Notes under the pieces: generated by a model | The model's input: only the letters and a program-made list of their open reading frames with translations | The model's database searches: none | What the model was told of the DNA's origin: nothing | NCBI RefSeq assembly: GCF_007991655.1 | Contig: NZ_BJYT01000010.1 | Span: forward strand, 1 to 64,000 | Direction: 5' to 3' | DNA: 64,000 bases | Source of the DNA: Segetibacter aerophilus | GTDB taxonomy: Bacteria; Bacteroidota; Bacteroidia; Chitinophagales; Chitinophagaceae | In this document: one piece after another, positions 18,055 to 27,585 of the stretch | Layout of the letters: each line of letters opens with the position of its first letter | Position numbering within the stretch: position 1 is the first letter of the stretch | Position numbers and translations under genes: made by a program

Positions 18055-18831
18055 TTAGTTCTTTGGTGGATTACGTCCTATTAAAGGGTACTGTTCAAGA
18101 TCGACTACCTGTCCGCTGATTGGTCCGCTTTCGTTGGCTAACCAGTATATAGCGGCTGCGGCAATTTCCGAAGGCCAAAGAATACGACCGGCGGGAGCAT
18201 AGACAGAAGAAATATCCTTGTACCAGTCATCCTTCAAACCTTGTGAGCGCTTGCGCTGTATTTCCGTTTCTGTTAGCACCCAACCTGGGTTGATTTGATT
18301 TACACGTACCCCGCTTTCACGAAAGAGCGTATCCCCCAGATTTCTTGTCATCGTCATAAGCGCACCCTTTGAAACACTGTATGCAAATAAGTTTGGTTCA
18401 CCGCTCCATGCGTTTACTGAACCTATATTTAAAACACAGCCCCCCTCTTTAGCCAAATATGGAAATGCTGCTTTAATAAGTGCAAAGGGTGCAACGGTAT
18501 TAACATCTAAAACTTTTCGCAGAAACGCGAGGTCAGTTGTTTCCATATTTGACGACAGTATCATGGCGGCATTATTTACAACTGCATCAAGTTTACCAAA
18601 TGTTTTTACGGCCAGTTCAACAAGTCTTTCGGGTGCGCCTTCATTAGTAATTTCTTCAATTTGCAAGACGCCTTTATCCTTTTCAATCTCATTTATAACA
18701 GCTTCCCCAAGGTCTTGTTCCAACCCATGAACAACAACACTTGCGCCCTCTGCAACACACCGTAATGCGATCGCTTTTCCAATACCAGTGCAACTACCGG
18801 TAACGATGATAACCTTGTTATTTAAGCGCAT
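18055..18831 (-). CDS. Short-chain dehydrogenase/reductase
   Basis: Classical SDR of 258 residues that oxidises or reduces a hydroxyl group with NAD(P). Visible motifs are the cofactor site TGSCTGIGKAIA, NNAA in the central sheet, catalytic Ser in NIGSVNAWSGEP and Tyr-x3-Lys in YSVSKGAL. The end lacks the common GG(W/Y) tail but has ISGQVVDLEQYPLIG. It lies 42 bp downstream of the zinc-type dehydrogenase gene in the same locus. A sugar, sugar acid or polyol substrate is suggested by the neighbourhood only. Confidence 0.88.
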   Translation of the reverse strand: MRLNNKVIIVTGSCTGIGKAIALRCVAEGASVVVHGLEQDLGEAVINEIEKDKGVLQIEEITNEGAPERLVELAVKTFGKLDAVVNNAAMILSSNMETTDLAFLRKVLDVNTVAPFALIKAAFPYLAKEGGCVLNIGSVNAWSGEPNLFAYSVSKGALMTMTRNLGDTLFRESGVRVNQINPGWVLTETEIQRKRSQGLKDDWYKDISSVYAPAGRILWPSEIAAAAIYWLANESGPISGQVVDLEQYPLIGRNPPKN

Positions 18832-18873
18832 CCTTTATTTTGCATTAGGAAGAAAATATTAGAATAGAGTTGA

Positions 18874-19899
18874 TTATGCCGGCTTCAATACACTTTTAAT
18901 AACTTCTCCTCTATGCATCTTTTCAAATGCTGTATGCCATTCTGATATTGGCCAGATGCCTCCAATAATTGGTTTCACATCTAATTGGCCTGTAGACAAT
19001 AGTGTAAGTACTCTCTCCCACATTGGCCAGTTATGGCTGAAGCTACCCTGCAGGGTAATGTTTTTTTGAACAAGCGGATCAAGCGAGAACCCGAGTGGTT
19101 GAGGTCCCCAGCCAACCTTCGAAATTTTGCCATTTGGTCGAACCAGTTGCAAAGCAATCTTTAAAGTGATACTTGCACCTGCTGCATCGATCACACAATC
19201 TGCTCCAAGTCCATCGCGTTCATTTGCCCAGGCTGTCGCATCTCCAATAATGGCTTCACAGCCGTATTGTTTCGCGATTTCTAAACGATGCCTGTCAGCC
19301 TCTAATCCTACAATTGCCACTTCTGCCCCGCAAAGCCTTGCCATCGCGGCACACAAGATCCCTATTGTTCCCGGACCTAATACAACGACCCGATCTCCTG
19401 GTTTAAGGCGCGTGTTTTCGACAACAGCGCTAAAGGCCACACAACAAGGTTCAGTAAGACAAGCTTGTTCAAAAGGAAGTGAATCCGGGACCTTGTGAAG
19501 GCAACGTGCAGGAACACGAACATAGCGGGTCATAGCACCATTAACCCCATAGCCAAAACCTTTGCGGGTAGGATCAAGATTGTAAAGCCCTCTTTTTGAC
19601 ATCGGGTTATTTAAATCAATCACTGCCGCTGTTTCGCTTACTACCCTATCGCCTTCTTTCCAGCCATTAACTTGTTTACCGGCTTCAACGATTACACCGC
19701 CAAATTCATGGCCAAGTACAACCGGATAATTAACAGGCCAGCTATGATCATTGGTCCATTGATGTAAGTCGCTTCCGCATACTCCTACGTTAGCTACTTC
19801 AAGCAGTACATCTTCGTCACCAATAGAAGGTTTGTCAATTTCACGGATTTCTACCGAGCCCTTTTCAGGTGCATAATTTACTACAGCAGCTGACTTCAT
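18874..19899 (-). CDS. Zinc-type medium-chain alcohol/polyol dehydrogenase
   Basis: MDR-superfamily dehydrogenase of 341 residues, resembling threonine/sorbitol/galactitol dehydrogenases. The catalytic zinc ligands are likely Cys41 (GVCGSDLHQW), His64 and Glu65 (LGHEFGG). The NAD-binding segment is VVLGPGTIGILCAAMA. Unusually, the structural-zinc lobe has lost its four cysteines: around residues 95-109, where CGxCxxC...C is normal, the sequence is DLNNPMSKRGLYNLD. It lies only 12 bp from the HUMPS-family gene upstream, so the two are co-transcribed. Substrate is inferred to be a sugar or polyol of this locus. Confidence 0.87.
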   Translation of the reverse strand: MKSAAVVNYAPEKGSVEIREIDKPSIGDEDVLLEVANVGVCGSDLHQWTNDHSWPVNYPVVLGHEFGGVIVEAGKQVNGWKEGDRVVSETAAVIDLNNPMSKRGLYNLDPTRKGFGYGVNGAMTRYVRVPARCLHKVPDSLPFEQACLTEPCCVAFSAVVENTRLKPGDRVVVLGPGTIGILCAAMARLCGAEVAIVGLEADRHRLEIAKQYGCEAIIGDATAWANERDGLGADCVIDAAGASITLKIALQLVRPNGKISKVGWGPQPLGFSLDPLVQKNITLQGSFSHNWPMWERVLTLLSTGQLDVKPIIGGIWPISEWHTAFEKMHRGEVIKSVLKPA

Positions 19900-19911
19900 A
19901 TTTTGATGTCT

Positions 19912-20604
19912 TTAGACAGAAGTATAAGAATGAATTTTTTCGCAGATTAGACGCAGAGAACTTTCAAGATCACCGCCCGCTGTTTTAAAGCTATCGCTGT
20001 CAATAGTAAGTGGAGCACCAAGAACAACCAGCGGAGCACCGTATTCAGGACATTGGATGGCTTGTTCCAAACTAAGCCCACCAACAGCTTGCACGGGAAT
20101 GTTGACTGCCTGAACGACTTCTTTTAATTGATCGAGCGGACTAGGCATTCGCTCTCCCCTTGCGGCTATTCCTCTTCTTTCATCATAACCGATATGGTGA
20201 ACAATGTAGTCGCAACCCAGCCTTTCAAGCCATCTTGCTGCTTCAACCATATCTTCGCATCCAAGATTGTCGCCCATTACTTTTACACCAAAATCACGAC
20301 CGGCAGCAACCACACATTTTATCGTTTCTTCATGGGCTCTTGCCATAACGACCACGTGAGTAGCACCTGCTTTTGCCATCATTTCAGCTTCAAGATAACC
20401 ACCGTCCATGGTTTTAAGGTCTGCAACAATTGGCACGCCGGGAAAAGCTTCACGCAATTTCCTTACGCCATGTAAACCTTCCGCCAAGATTAATGGAGTA
20501 CCGGCTTCGAGCCAATCAACCCCTGCACGCATGGCCATTGCAGCAGTTTCAAGTGCTTCATTAATGTTGGTAAGGTCTAGAGAAATTTGAACGATAGGTT
20601 TCAT
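19912..20604 (-). CDS. HUMPS-family decarboxylase/synthase (OMP decarboxylase-like barrel)
   Basis: TIM-barrel protein of the orotidine-monophosphate-decarboxylase superfamily, closest in pattern to 3-hexulose-6-phosphate synthase and 3-keto-L-gulonate-6-phosphate decarboxylase. The 230 residues include the superfamily DxKxxD motif in IVADLKTMDGG, the N-terminal VQISLDLTNINEAL, and the phosphate-binding end PVQAVGGLSLEQA. Such enzymes use an enediolate intermediate to decarboxylate or aldol-condense phosphorylated keto-sugars. It lies 12 bp before the zinc-type dehydrogenase gene and 23 bp after the DUF1080 gene, so it is part of the catabolic locus rather than pyrimidine synthesis. Confidence 0.85.
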   Translation of the reverse strand: MKPIVQISLDLTNINEALETAAMAMRAGVDWLEAGTPLILAEGLHGVRKLREAFPGVPIVADLKTMDGGYLEAEMMAKAGATHVVVMARAHEETIKCVVAAGRDFGVKVMGDNLGCEDMVEAARWLERLGCDYIVHHIGYDERRGIAARGERMPSPLDQLKEVVQAVNIPVQAVGGLSLEQAIQCPEYGAPLVVLGAPLTIDSDSFKTAGGDLESSLRLICEKIHSYTSV

Positions 20605-20627
20605 GCTTTTTAAGATACAAATTGTGT

Positions 20628-21269
20628 TTATGGTAATGGCCTGACCATGATGTCTTTAAAATAAGCAACGCTCTTTGGGTCGTGCCCTTGAAGAGCAAAC
20701 GTACCACTCGAAATTACCCTGCCGGGATGACCTTTAGGCGCTGTTGCACCGGCAGGTTCTGTCCATTCAACAACTGTCTTATCGTTAATTTTCGTTGTTA
20801 CATTTTTACCGTCAACTTTTATGTACAGTGTAAACCATTCGTCGTCTTTTACATAAACTTCCCGAACATCTACTATATCATATAAGCTCGCGGTTCTTTT
20901 CCAATCTGTATGAGAGTTGTTAACCTGTACTTCAAAACCTTTGTCGGGAAATCCCCTTTCCTGGAATTGAGTATGAAAATAAAAGCCGGAATTAGATCCC
21001 GCCTTTGTCATTACCTGGGCTTTCACTTCGAAATTTTTAAAGTCGTGATTCATTACTGGCCCGTCATAATACAGGTGAGAGCGCGGACCGGCCACCATGA
21101 TACTTCCATTCTCAATTTTAAAAGTTCCCGGCTTTTCGCTAAACTTCCAACCATCGAAAGACTTGCCATCGAAAAGACTAATCCAACCTTTTCCACCGCC
21201 TGCTTTCTTAGCACCGGAGCAGCCAAATAATACTAACACGGTTGCAAAAATTACACTGACTCTTATCAT
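20628..21269 (-). CDS. DUF1080 / 3-keto-disaccharide hydrolase-like lipoprotein
   Basis: Lipoprotein of 213 residues with lipobox LFGC at about residue 17 and a single DUF1080 (PF06439) beta-sandwich domain. Typical motifs are GWISLFDGKSFDGWK, the central NFEVKAQVMTKAGSNSGFYF and GKNVTTKINDKTVVEW, and the C-terminal GTFALQGHDPKSVAYFKDI. The family is now named for hydrolysis of 3-keto-glycosides, produced when a periplasmic oxidoreductase oxidises a disaccharide. An exported Gfo/Idh/MocA gene in the same locus agrees with that scheme. It is the only candidate glycoside-cleaving protein of the locus. Confidence 0.87.
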   Translation of the reverse strand: MIRVSVIFATVLVLFGCSGAKKAGGGKGWISLFDGKSFDGWKFSEKPGTFKIENGSIMVAGPRSHLYYDGPVMNHDFKNFEVKAQVMTKAGSNSGFYFHTQFQERGFPDKGFEVQVNNSHTDWKRTASLYDIVDVREVYVKDDEWFTLYIKVDGKNVTTKINDKTVVEWTEPAGATAPKGHPGRVISSGTFALQGHDPKSVAYFKDIMVRPLP

Positions 21270-21472
21270 GTTGCTTATTAATTGTATAATATTAATGGAT
21301 CTATATCTATCATCAATTTACCTTTCTTATAGCGTTCATTTAACATTATCGCTTGAACCGCTGCATTATTACCAGGTATTCTGGTTTTCTTGTTTCTATA
21401 CTTGTATTGTTTCCATTCTAAAATAGATTGAATGCTATAAAAGTTGACTGAGCATCGATCAAGACTGGGCCA

Positions 21473-22639
21473 CTATTTAATAGAAGACAGTTGTGCATAC
21501 GTATTACCAATTCTATACTCATAACTCACAGAAACATTAGGGACAATACTTATTATTTTTAAAATACCATAAAAAACGTTTGTTGGGTTAGGACCGTTGA
21601 CAATTTTGAAAACGTAGACACCTTCTCCGGAAGATGGATTAGCTGTTGCAGTTGGAATTCCTGCCATATATGCGGCGATAGCACTAGTGGGGCTATTAGT
21701 GGCATAATTGGCCAGGGTTGAAGGAACAAAAGAAATACTTTTTCCACCAACAGCCCAGTTAGCTCCACCATGCAACATCAAAGTACCAGGATCAACTGCA
21801 AGGATCGCATTAGCGTTAGTGGCAGATAAGGCCCCATTTACCAAAACGTTCAAACCATCCGTAGATCCTATAGCCATAGTTCCTGATTTTTTAAGAAAAA
21901 AATAAGGATCATTATCTACAACCACAACAGTAACATTATCCGTATTAGAACCAGATGTAGCTACGAAATTGTAGTACATAGTATCTTTACCTATTGCAAA
22001 ATCATCACCCGAAATCGGGACTTGTGATACCGCGGCAAACGAACCCACGTTTATCCATGGAGCATTCATACCATTCTTTCTTTGTACAACAACATTACCA
22101 GTGAAAGCTCCTGACTTAGGCGCGACGATAATATCCAAGTTAGCTGTACCCGCACCACGAATTACCTTAACAGAACTACCGTTGTATGACGGTCCGTTAA
22201 TCGATGTAGCCGGGCTCAAAGTAACTACAAGAGAGGCCGACTCCGTTTTTCCAGCCCAGCTAACAAACACGTTATCGCCCGCGTTAACCATTTGAGCCTG
22301 GGCTTTTGTGTAAGTAACAGATGCAGTTAAATTACTTGCGACAGTAATGTTTTGCTGAGTGCCAGCTAAAGGAAGCAACTGTGAGGAGGTAGATCCGGAT
22401 GGGGTTTGTTGCTTAAGCAATTCAACTATCATAACATCGCCTGGCTTAGCATTAGGCAAGGTTACATTTACCGTAAAGCTGTTATCCAGCGTAGAAATCC
22501 CAGGCGAGGTAGCAGTCGAGATACCAGTAATGGTCGTCACACCATTTACTACATTCGGAACATCCCAATACGGTTGTTTAGAACAGCTAGCCATTAAGGC
22601 CAGTGAACATATTAATATTAGTGAGCTCTTATTTTTCAT
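21473..22639 (-). CDS. Surface lipoprotein in the SusE/SusF position
   Basis: Predicted outer-membrane lipoprotein of 388 residues with lipobox MASC (Cys19). The remainder is rich in Ser, Thr, Gly and Val, with repeated beta-strand patterns such as SFTVNVTLPNAKPGDVMIVEL, typical of Ig-like domains. I do not recognise a named family with certainty. Its place directly after susD (41 bp) suggests a SusE/SusF-like glycan-binding accessory lipoprotein. It ends with SYEYRIGNTYAQLSSIK. The start is ATG at 22639. Confidence 0.7.
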   Translation of the reverse strand: MKNKSSLILICSLALMASCSKQPYWDVPNVVNGVTTITGISTATSPGISTLDNSFTVNVTLPNAKPGDVMIVELLKQQTPSGSTSSQLLPLAGTQQNITVASNLTASVTYTKAQAQMVNAGDNVFVSWAGKTESASLVVTLSPATSINGPSYNGSSVKVIRGAGTANLDIIVAPKSGAFTGNVVVQRKNGMNAPWINVGSFAAVSQVPISGDDFAIGKDTMYYNFVATSGSNTDNVTVVVVDNDPYFFLKKSGTMAIGSTDGLNVLVNGALSATNANAILAVDPGTLMLHGGANWAVGGKSISFVPSTLANYATNSPTSAIAAYMAGIPTATANPSSGEGVYVFKIVNGPNPTNVFYGILKIISIVPNVSVSYEYRIGNTYAQLSSIK

Positions 22640-22680
22640 TTTGCATATATAAATTAGTTAACAATTGCATTCACCCTTTT

Positions 22681-24342
22681 TTACTGCCCAGCTTGTTTAG
22701 GCAGAAAGTTGAAATTCTGTAAGCATTTTGCATTAACAGCAATTTCATTCTGTGAAATAGGACACAACAAATTCATAGCGGAAAACGCGAAACTGAAACC
22801 TGTAGGCTGGTGGCCAAAAAAGCTTTGAATTGCAGCGAATGAACCTACTCCATCTACAAGGCACATGCGGGTACGGCGCTGGTCCCATAGCATTTTATTT
22901 TCCAATATCAATTCATAAGCACGTTCGCTCATAATGGATTTTAGGTTTATATCAGAGGCTAGAAAATCTGGTAGAAGTGCCCTCTGCCTAACTGCATTAA
23001 TCCCTTTGGTAATATCATTATCGGAAACAGCAGTTCCCAATTGCCTTAATGCCCAGTTTACTTCTGTAAGCATAAGCAGTATGTCTGCGTACCTGTAAAA
23101 AGTATAGTTTAAATTAGTTCCACCCCCGTTTTTAATTGCCAAAGAATCATAATATTTGTAGACATAAGGCTGGGGAAACTTATCGGCAGGCCCTTGATTG
23201 GGATCGAACTTTTTGGCATAGGTATCGGAATAAAAAAACATCTGGCGGTCTTGAAGTCGTTTATCAGCAGGATTATAGGAAGCAATATATCCTAGAGTTG
23301 GTATATCAGTACCATATTCATCTCCGGCCTGATAGATATGGCTTTGAGTGGGAAGTGTACATTGTACGAATCCAGACATATCATTAACCCCTCCTAAATA
23401 TTGGGCTTGAAATATTGCCTCTCCGGTATTGTTTATTTTAGAAGGTGTGTGAAGATCACTATAAGTTCCTAAAGTGTATTTACCATACAAAGCATTTAAC
23501 TGTGTCTGTGCTTTTAGCATAAAATCTTTAGCACTTGGCGTATTTACAGGGTAGCCAGTTTGAGCGAATAGGCCATCGACACACCAGTTTTTGGCAGGAG
23601 CTGTTGCCACTTCCTGGTAAGGGTAACCTGCACATGTAAGGTAAACATCTGCCAGAATAGCTCTTGATATAAGCTTCGTTATTCTACCATTGCCAGATGG
23701 CGCATCAACTAAAGAACTTGTATTAACAGCGTATTCCAAATCAGGAATAATTACCTGATCATAAATATTTTTGAGTGAAACACGCGGCTGCTGGGCCTCG
23801 GCAACACTTGCAAGAACCGACGTATCCATTACAAGGTCCCCATAATAACGTACCAACATAAAATAGTAAAAGGCACGAAGAGTTCTAACCTCTCCATAAG
23901 CGGCAGATTGTTGGGATGCAGTCCAATCTGTAATACCACCTATTTTTGAAAGCGCTAGGTTACAATCTCTAACACCTTGGTACTCATTATTCCAGAAATT
24001 ATCATAATCTGAAAGTGTACCCCCTGAAACCTGGTTGGTTTGGAATTTAAAAAATTGCGGATGCGCATCGGTTGTGTAAACCTTGCCAGTAGGATATTCA
24101 ACGGTACAAGGTAAAAAATTACCATAATCTCCTGCGCCGCCTGTATAAAGGGCCAACGATCTGTATGTTCCGGTTACTAAAGCCGCACCTTCAGATGCCG
24201 ATGAAAAACTGTAGTCAGATGTTATTTGCCCCGTAGGAGTCTCCTTCAAAAATTTTTGGCAACTGCCAAGGACAAATGCAATCGACGAGAACAACAGTGG
24301 ATATGTCAGGGCTCTTTTATATTTTTTGAAATTAATTTGCAT
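22681..24342 (-). CDS. SusD/RagB family outer-membrane lipoprotein
   Basis: Substrate-capturing lid of a SusCD nutrient importer, 553 residues, on the outer-membrane surface. It begins with a lipoprotein signal (VLGSC) followed by QKFLKETPTGQITSDYSF, the usual SusD start. TPR-like helices include REVRTLRAFYYFMLVRYYGD-type sequence near residue 160 (GEVRTLRAFYYFMLVRYYGD), and the C-terminal ERAYELILENKMLWDQRRT and LCPISQNEIAVN are hallmarks. It lies 18 bp downstream of susC. The cargo is probably an oligosaccharide or glycoside. Confidence 0.95.
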   Translation of the reverse strand: MQINFKKYKRALTYPLLFSSIAFVLGSCQKFLKETPTGQITSDYSFSSASEGAALVTGTYRSLALYTGGAGDYGNFLPCTVEYPTGKVYTTDAHPQFFKFQTNQVSGGTLSDYDNFWNNEYQGVRDCNLALSKIGGITDWTASQQSAAYGEVRTLRAFYYFMLVRYYGDLVMDTSVLASVAEAQQPRVSLKNIYDQVIIPDLEYAVNTSSLVDAPSGNGRITKLISRAILADVYLTCAGYPYQEVATAPAKNWCVDGLFAQTGYPVNTPSAKDFMLKAQTQLNALYGKYTLGTYSDLHTPSKINNTGEAIFQAQYLGGVNDMSGFVQCTLPTQSHIYQAGDEYGTDIPTLGYIASYNPADKRLQDRQMFFYSDTYAKKFDPNQGPADKFPQPYVYKYYDSLAIKNGGGTNLNYTFYRYADILLMLTEVNWALRQLGTAVSDNDITKGINAVRQRALLPDFLASDINLKSIMSERAYELILENKMLWDQRRTRMCLVDGVGSFAAIQSFFGHQPTGFSFAFSAMNLLCPISQNEIAVNAKCLQNFNFLPKQAGQ

Positions 24343-24360
24343 ATTTTATCATTTTAACAT

Positions 24361-27300
24361 TTAAAAACTTGTGTTAACTCCAAATGAAAACACTGTAGGA
24401 ACAGGATACTGGTATTTATCAGTATTAGGGACGAGTGCAAATTGTTTATCCAATGAGCTACCTTCTGGGTCATATCCTGCAGCTTTAGTTCTCAAGAAGA
24501 AGTTCTGAGTACTGAGGTAAACTCTGAACCTTGATAACCCCCATTTTTGAACGCTTTTATCAGGTATTGTATAGCCAATAACTGCATTAGCACCCCTAAT
24601 AAAGGAAGCATCATACATCATGTGAGTATCAGGGTAAGACTGGTAGTAAGCACCCCCGTTTCCCGGGCGAAATTGAGCAACCATAGTATTTTGATGATCA
24701 GGGCGCCATGCATCAAGGCTGGAGTTTAAACCACCAGAAACCAACTGGCGGTCTTCAGCAGATTCATGAACAAACGCCTTAGATACACCTTGCACAATCT
24801 GGATATCTACCCCTACGTCGAAATTCTTATAAGTAAAGCTGTTATTAAAGCCGATGAGCCAATGAGGAAAAGCATTTCCCATAACATCACCATCTGTAAG
24901 TAAATCTATCTTACCATCATTATTTCTGTCTAAGAATTTAAGGTCACCAGGCTTGAGGCCGTAACGTGCTGCTAAAGAAGTTTCCTCTGTGCTAAAAACT
25001 CCTAAACGAGTTAGGCCAAAAAAGGAACCAATAGGCTGGCCAATAATCAATGCTGAGGTTCCATTACCTGCACCTGTCTGAGCATAAATGGGCGCGCCGG
25101 TAGGGCCAAGTTGAACTACTTTATTTACATTATTAGTAGCAGTTATAGTAGAAGTCCATGACAAATTTTTTGTTTCAATATTTCGGGTATTTAAGGTAAA
25201 CTCAAATCCGGCATTCTGCACCTTGCCATAGTTCTGCGTTACACTACCCGATGTCATTGAAAGCGGAAGTGGCACCTGGAGCAGCATGTTACTTGTGAGT
25301 TTATGATAATAGTCAAAACTTAAATTGACTCGGTCGTGCAATATTCCAAATTCCAAACCGGCATCATATTGTTCAGTTGTTTCCCATTTTAGGTCATTGT
25401 TAGCTACTGAACTGGGGTAAAGACCCGTAAAAGAAGTACCACCCAATACAACATTGGCGGTTGAAATATATGACTGCGTCACATAGCTTCCTATTTCCTG
25501 GTTACCGGTACGGCCCCAGCTTCCCCTTAATTTAAGATTAGATAAAGCAGTGACGTTTTTCATGAAATTTTCCTGAGAGACTCTCCAGGCAACCCCTGCT
25601 GACGGAAAGAAGCCATATTTATTGTTGCTTCCAAACTTAGACGAGCCATCTTCGCGGCCTGTTAAAGTGAATAAGTATTTGTCTTTATAACTATAATTAA
25701 TCCTGCCGAAATAAGAATTTAGAGCGCTTGATCCGTCTGCACTGCTAACACCAGGTCTAACTGCCGCCCCTGCGCCAAGATTAGAATACCCGTAGAAATC
25801 AGACAGAAATATCGAGTTACTTGCACCATTGTTTTGGTAACGCAATTGAGACCAGGAAAGACCTAAAACAGCGCTTAAATTATGGTCAGTACCAATTCGT
25901 TTATTATAATTAAAATAATTTTCGTTCTGCCAGTACATATTTGTTTGTGTATTAACACTTGCACTACCAGTACTTCCATATAATTGGCCACTGTAGCTGT
26001 CTTGCTTATATGCGTTGTAATCTATCGAGAAATCACTTTTAAAGGTCAGGTCTTTAGTAATGTTAGCCGTAGTGGTAAAACTACCAGTAACCTGGCCAAT
26101 ATGATTAAATCCAATATTTTCCTGCCTTCTGTAAAGAACGTTGAACCATTGCTCACCTACGTTAAAGTCTTGGTTGGTCCCCCAACGGCCACCGACATAA
26201 GTATTACCAATGAGTTGATTAGCGTCAGTAGGGTATTTGACTGGCAAAATGCTCCATACCTCTGCTGTAGAACGGGGAATGTCTCCATCTCTATTTGTCT
26301 GCTTGCTTTTAATAAAGCTTAGAGAAGTACTTACATTGAGCCATTTCGAAACTTTAAAATCACTGGTAAGTCTGCCTGTATAGCGCCTGAAGAATGATTG
26401 CTTCATTAAGCCGTTCTGGTCTGTATAGCCAAGCGACATAGAATATTTTGCATTTTCATTACCGCCACGTATAGCAAGACTCTGATCGGTTGAAACGGAA
26501 GGCCTAAAGATTAAACTTTCCCAATTTGTATTGTATATCGGTGCATAAGACTTGCCATCCTTACCAATTAAAGGTATTACGTAACTGCCTGTTGGAACTT
26601 GTTTAAACAAAGCAGGCATTTCGGAGAAAGAAGTGCCCGATCCAGTTGGACGGAAATCTTTACCTGGGTTGACAGTTCCATATTTATTTCCATTCGCCAT
26701 AGCTTGCATATAGGTGTACATAAGCTGGTCTGACGTCATAGTATAAAGATGCCTTTGCATAACATTCAATGAAGCAGACCCATTGTAATCAAGCTGAGGC
26801 TTCCCGGACTTGCCGCGTTTGGTAGTGATAATAATAACACCATTGGCACCCCGGGCGCCATAAATAGCTGTAGCGGATGCATCTTTCAAAACATCAAGCG
26901 ATAATATATCATTAGGATTTAAAGTTGATAAAGGGTTACCGACTCCTACAACACCGTCAACCACATATAGCGGCTCATTGTTAGAGTTAATAGAGTTCGT
27001 TCCCCTGATACGAACCATAGGCTGACTTCCAGGAACACCAGCGCCGTTTGAGATAACCTGCACGCCTGCCACCTTATTTTCTAACGCCTGGCCTAAATTT
27101 ACCACAGGTTTATCCATAAGCCTTTTAGATGAAACAGTAGCTACCGATCCGGTAACGTCCTTTTTCCTTGCGGTTCCATATCCAATTACTACTACATCAT
27201 CTAAACCTGCAATCGATTTTTCAAGTGTAATAGTAATATCGGTTTGACTGCCAGGATTTAAAGTTTTAGTGGCAAAACCAACACTGGAAACTTCAAGTGT

Positions 27301-27585
27301 AACCTTTCTGTTATTTGGTACACTAATAGAAAACCTTCCCTCCTCGTCAGTAGTGCTACCCGTCTTAGTCCCTGCAATAATTACAGATGCGCCTTGCAAA
27401 GGCGTTCCATCGGGACTTAAAATTCTTCCTCTAATCTGGCTTGGAGATAAGGTTTGTGCATGTAGTTGGAAACTGAAAAGCTGCAGAATAACAATCAGCT
27501 TAAAAACCCAACCCATTTTTTGGCTAATTCTTACTATGGGCTCAAATAAACTACCCGCATGCAAGGGCATGATTTTTTGTTTCAT
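24361..27585 (-). CDS. SusC/RagA TonB-linked outer-membrane transporter
   Basis: TonB-dependent barrel that imports glycans with its SusD partner, 1074 residues. After a signal peptide (about 44 residues, ending QLHAQ) comes a carboxypeptidase-like domain (IRGRILSPDGTPLQGASVII). A plug domain follows, with GYGTARKKDVTGSV and the SusC signature DASATAIYGARGANGVIIITT, and then a 22-strand barrel ending in SFGVNTSF. There is no N-terminal STN domain, so anti-sigma signalling through it is not expected. It is directly upstream of susD. A plus-strand terminator lies 44-77 bp upstream of the start codon. Confidence 0.96.
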   Translation of the reverse strand: MKQKIMPLHAGSLFEPIVRISQKMGWVFKLIVILQLFSFQLHAQTLSPSQIRGRILSPDGTPLQGASVIIAGTKTGSTTDEEGRFSISVPNNRKVTLEVSSVGFATKTLNPGSQTDITITLEKSIAGLDDVVVIGYGTARKKDVTGSVATVSSKRLMDKPVVNLGQALENKVAGVQVISNGAGVPGSQPMVRIRGTNSINSNNEPLYVVDGVVGVGNPLSTLNPNDILSLDVLKDASATAIYGARGANGVIIITTKRGKSGKPQLDYNGSASLNVMQRHLYTMTSDQLMYTYMQAMANGNKYGTVNPGKDFRPTGSGTSFSEMPALFKQVPTGSYVIPLIGKDGKSYAPIYNTNWESLIFRPSVSTDQSLAIRGGNENAKYSMSLGYTDQNGLMKQSFFRRYTGRLTSDFKVSKWLNVSTSLSFIKSKQTNRDGDIPRSTAEVWSILPVKYPTDANQLIGNTYVGGRWGTNQDFNVGEQWFNVLYRRQENIGFNHIGQVTGSFTTTANITKDLTFKSDFSIDYNAYKQDSYSGQLYGSTGSASVNTQTNMYWQNENYFNYNKRIGTDHNLSAVLGLSWSQLRYQNNGASNSIFLSDFYGYSNLGAGAAVRPGVSSADGSSALNSYFGRINYSYKDKYLFTLTGREDGSSKFGSNNKYGFFPSAGVAWRVSQENFMKNVTALSNLKLRGSWGRTGNQEIGSYVTQSYISTANVVLGGTSFTGLYPSSVANNDLKWETTEQYDAGLEFGILHDRVNLSFDYYHKLTSNMLLQVPLPLSMTSGSVTQNYGKVQNAGFEFTLNTRNIETKNLSWTSTITATNNVNKVVQLGPTGAPIYAQTGAGNGTSALIIGQPIGSFFGLTRLGVFSTEETSLAARYGLKPGDLKFLDRNNDGKIDLLTDGDVMGNAFPHWLIGFNNSFTYKNFDVGVDIQIVQGVSKAFVHESAEDRQLVSGGLNSSLDAWRPDHQNTMVAQFRPGNGGAYYQSYPDTHMMYDASFIRGANAVIGYTIPDKSVQKWGLSRFRVYLSTQNFFLRTKAAGYDPEGSSLDKQFALVPNTDKYQYPVPTVFSFGVNTSF

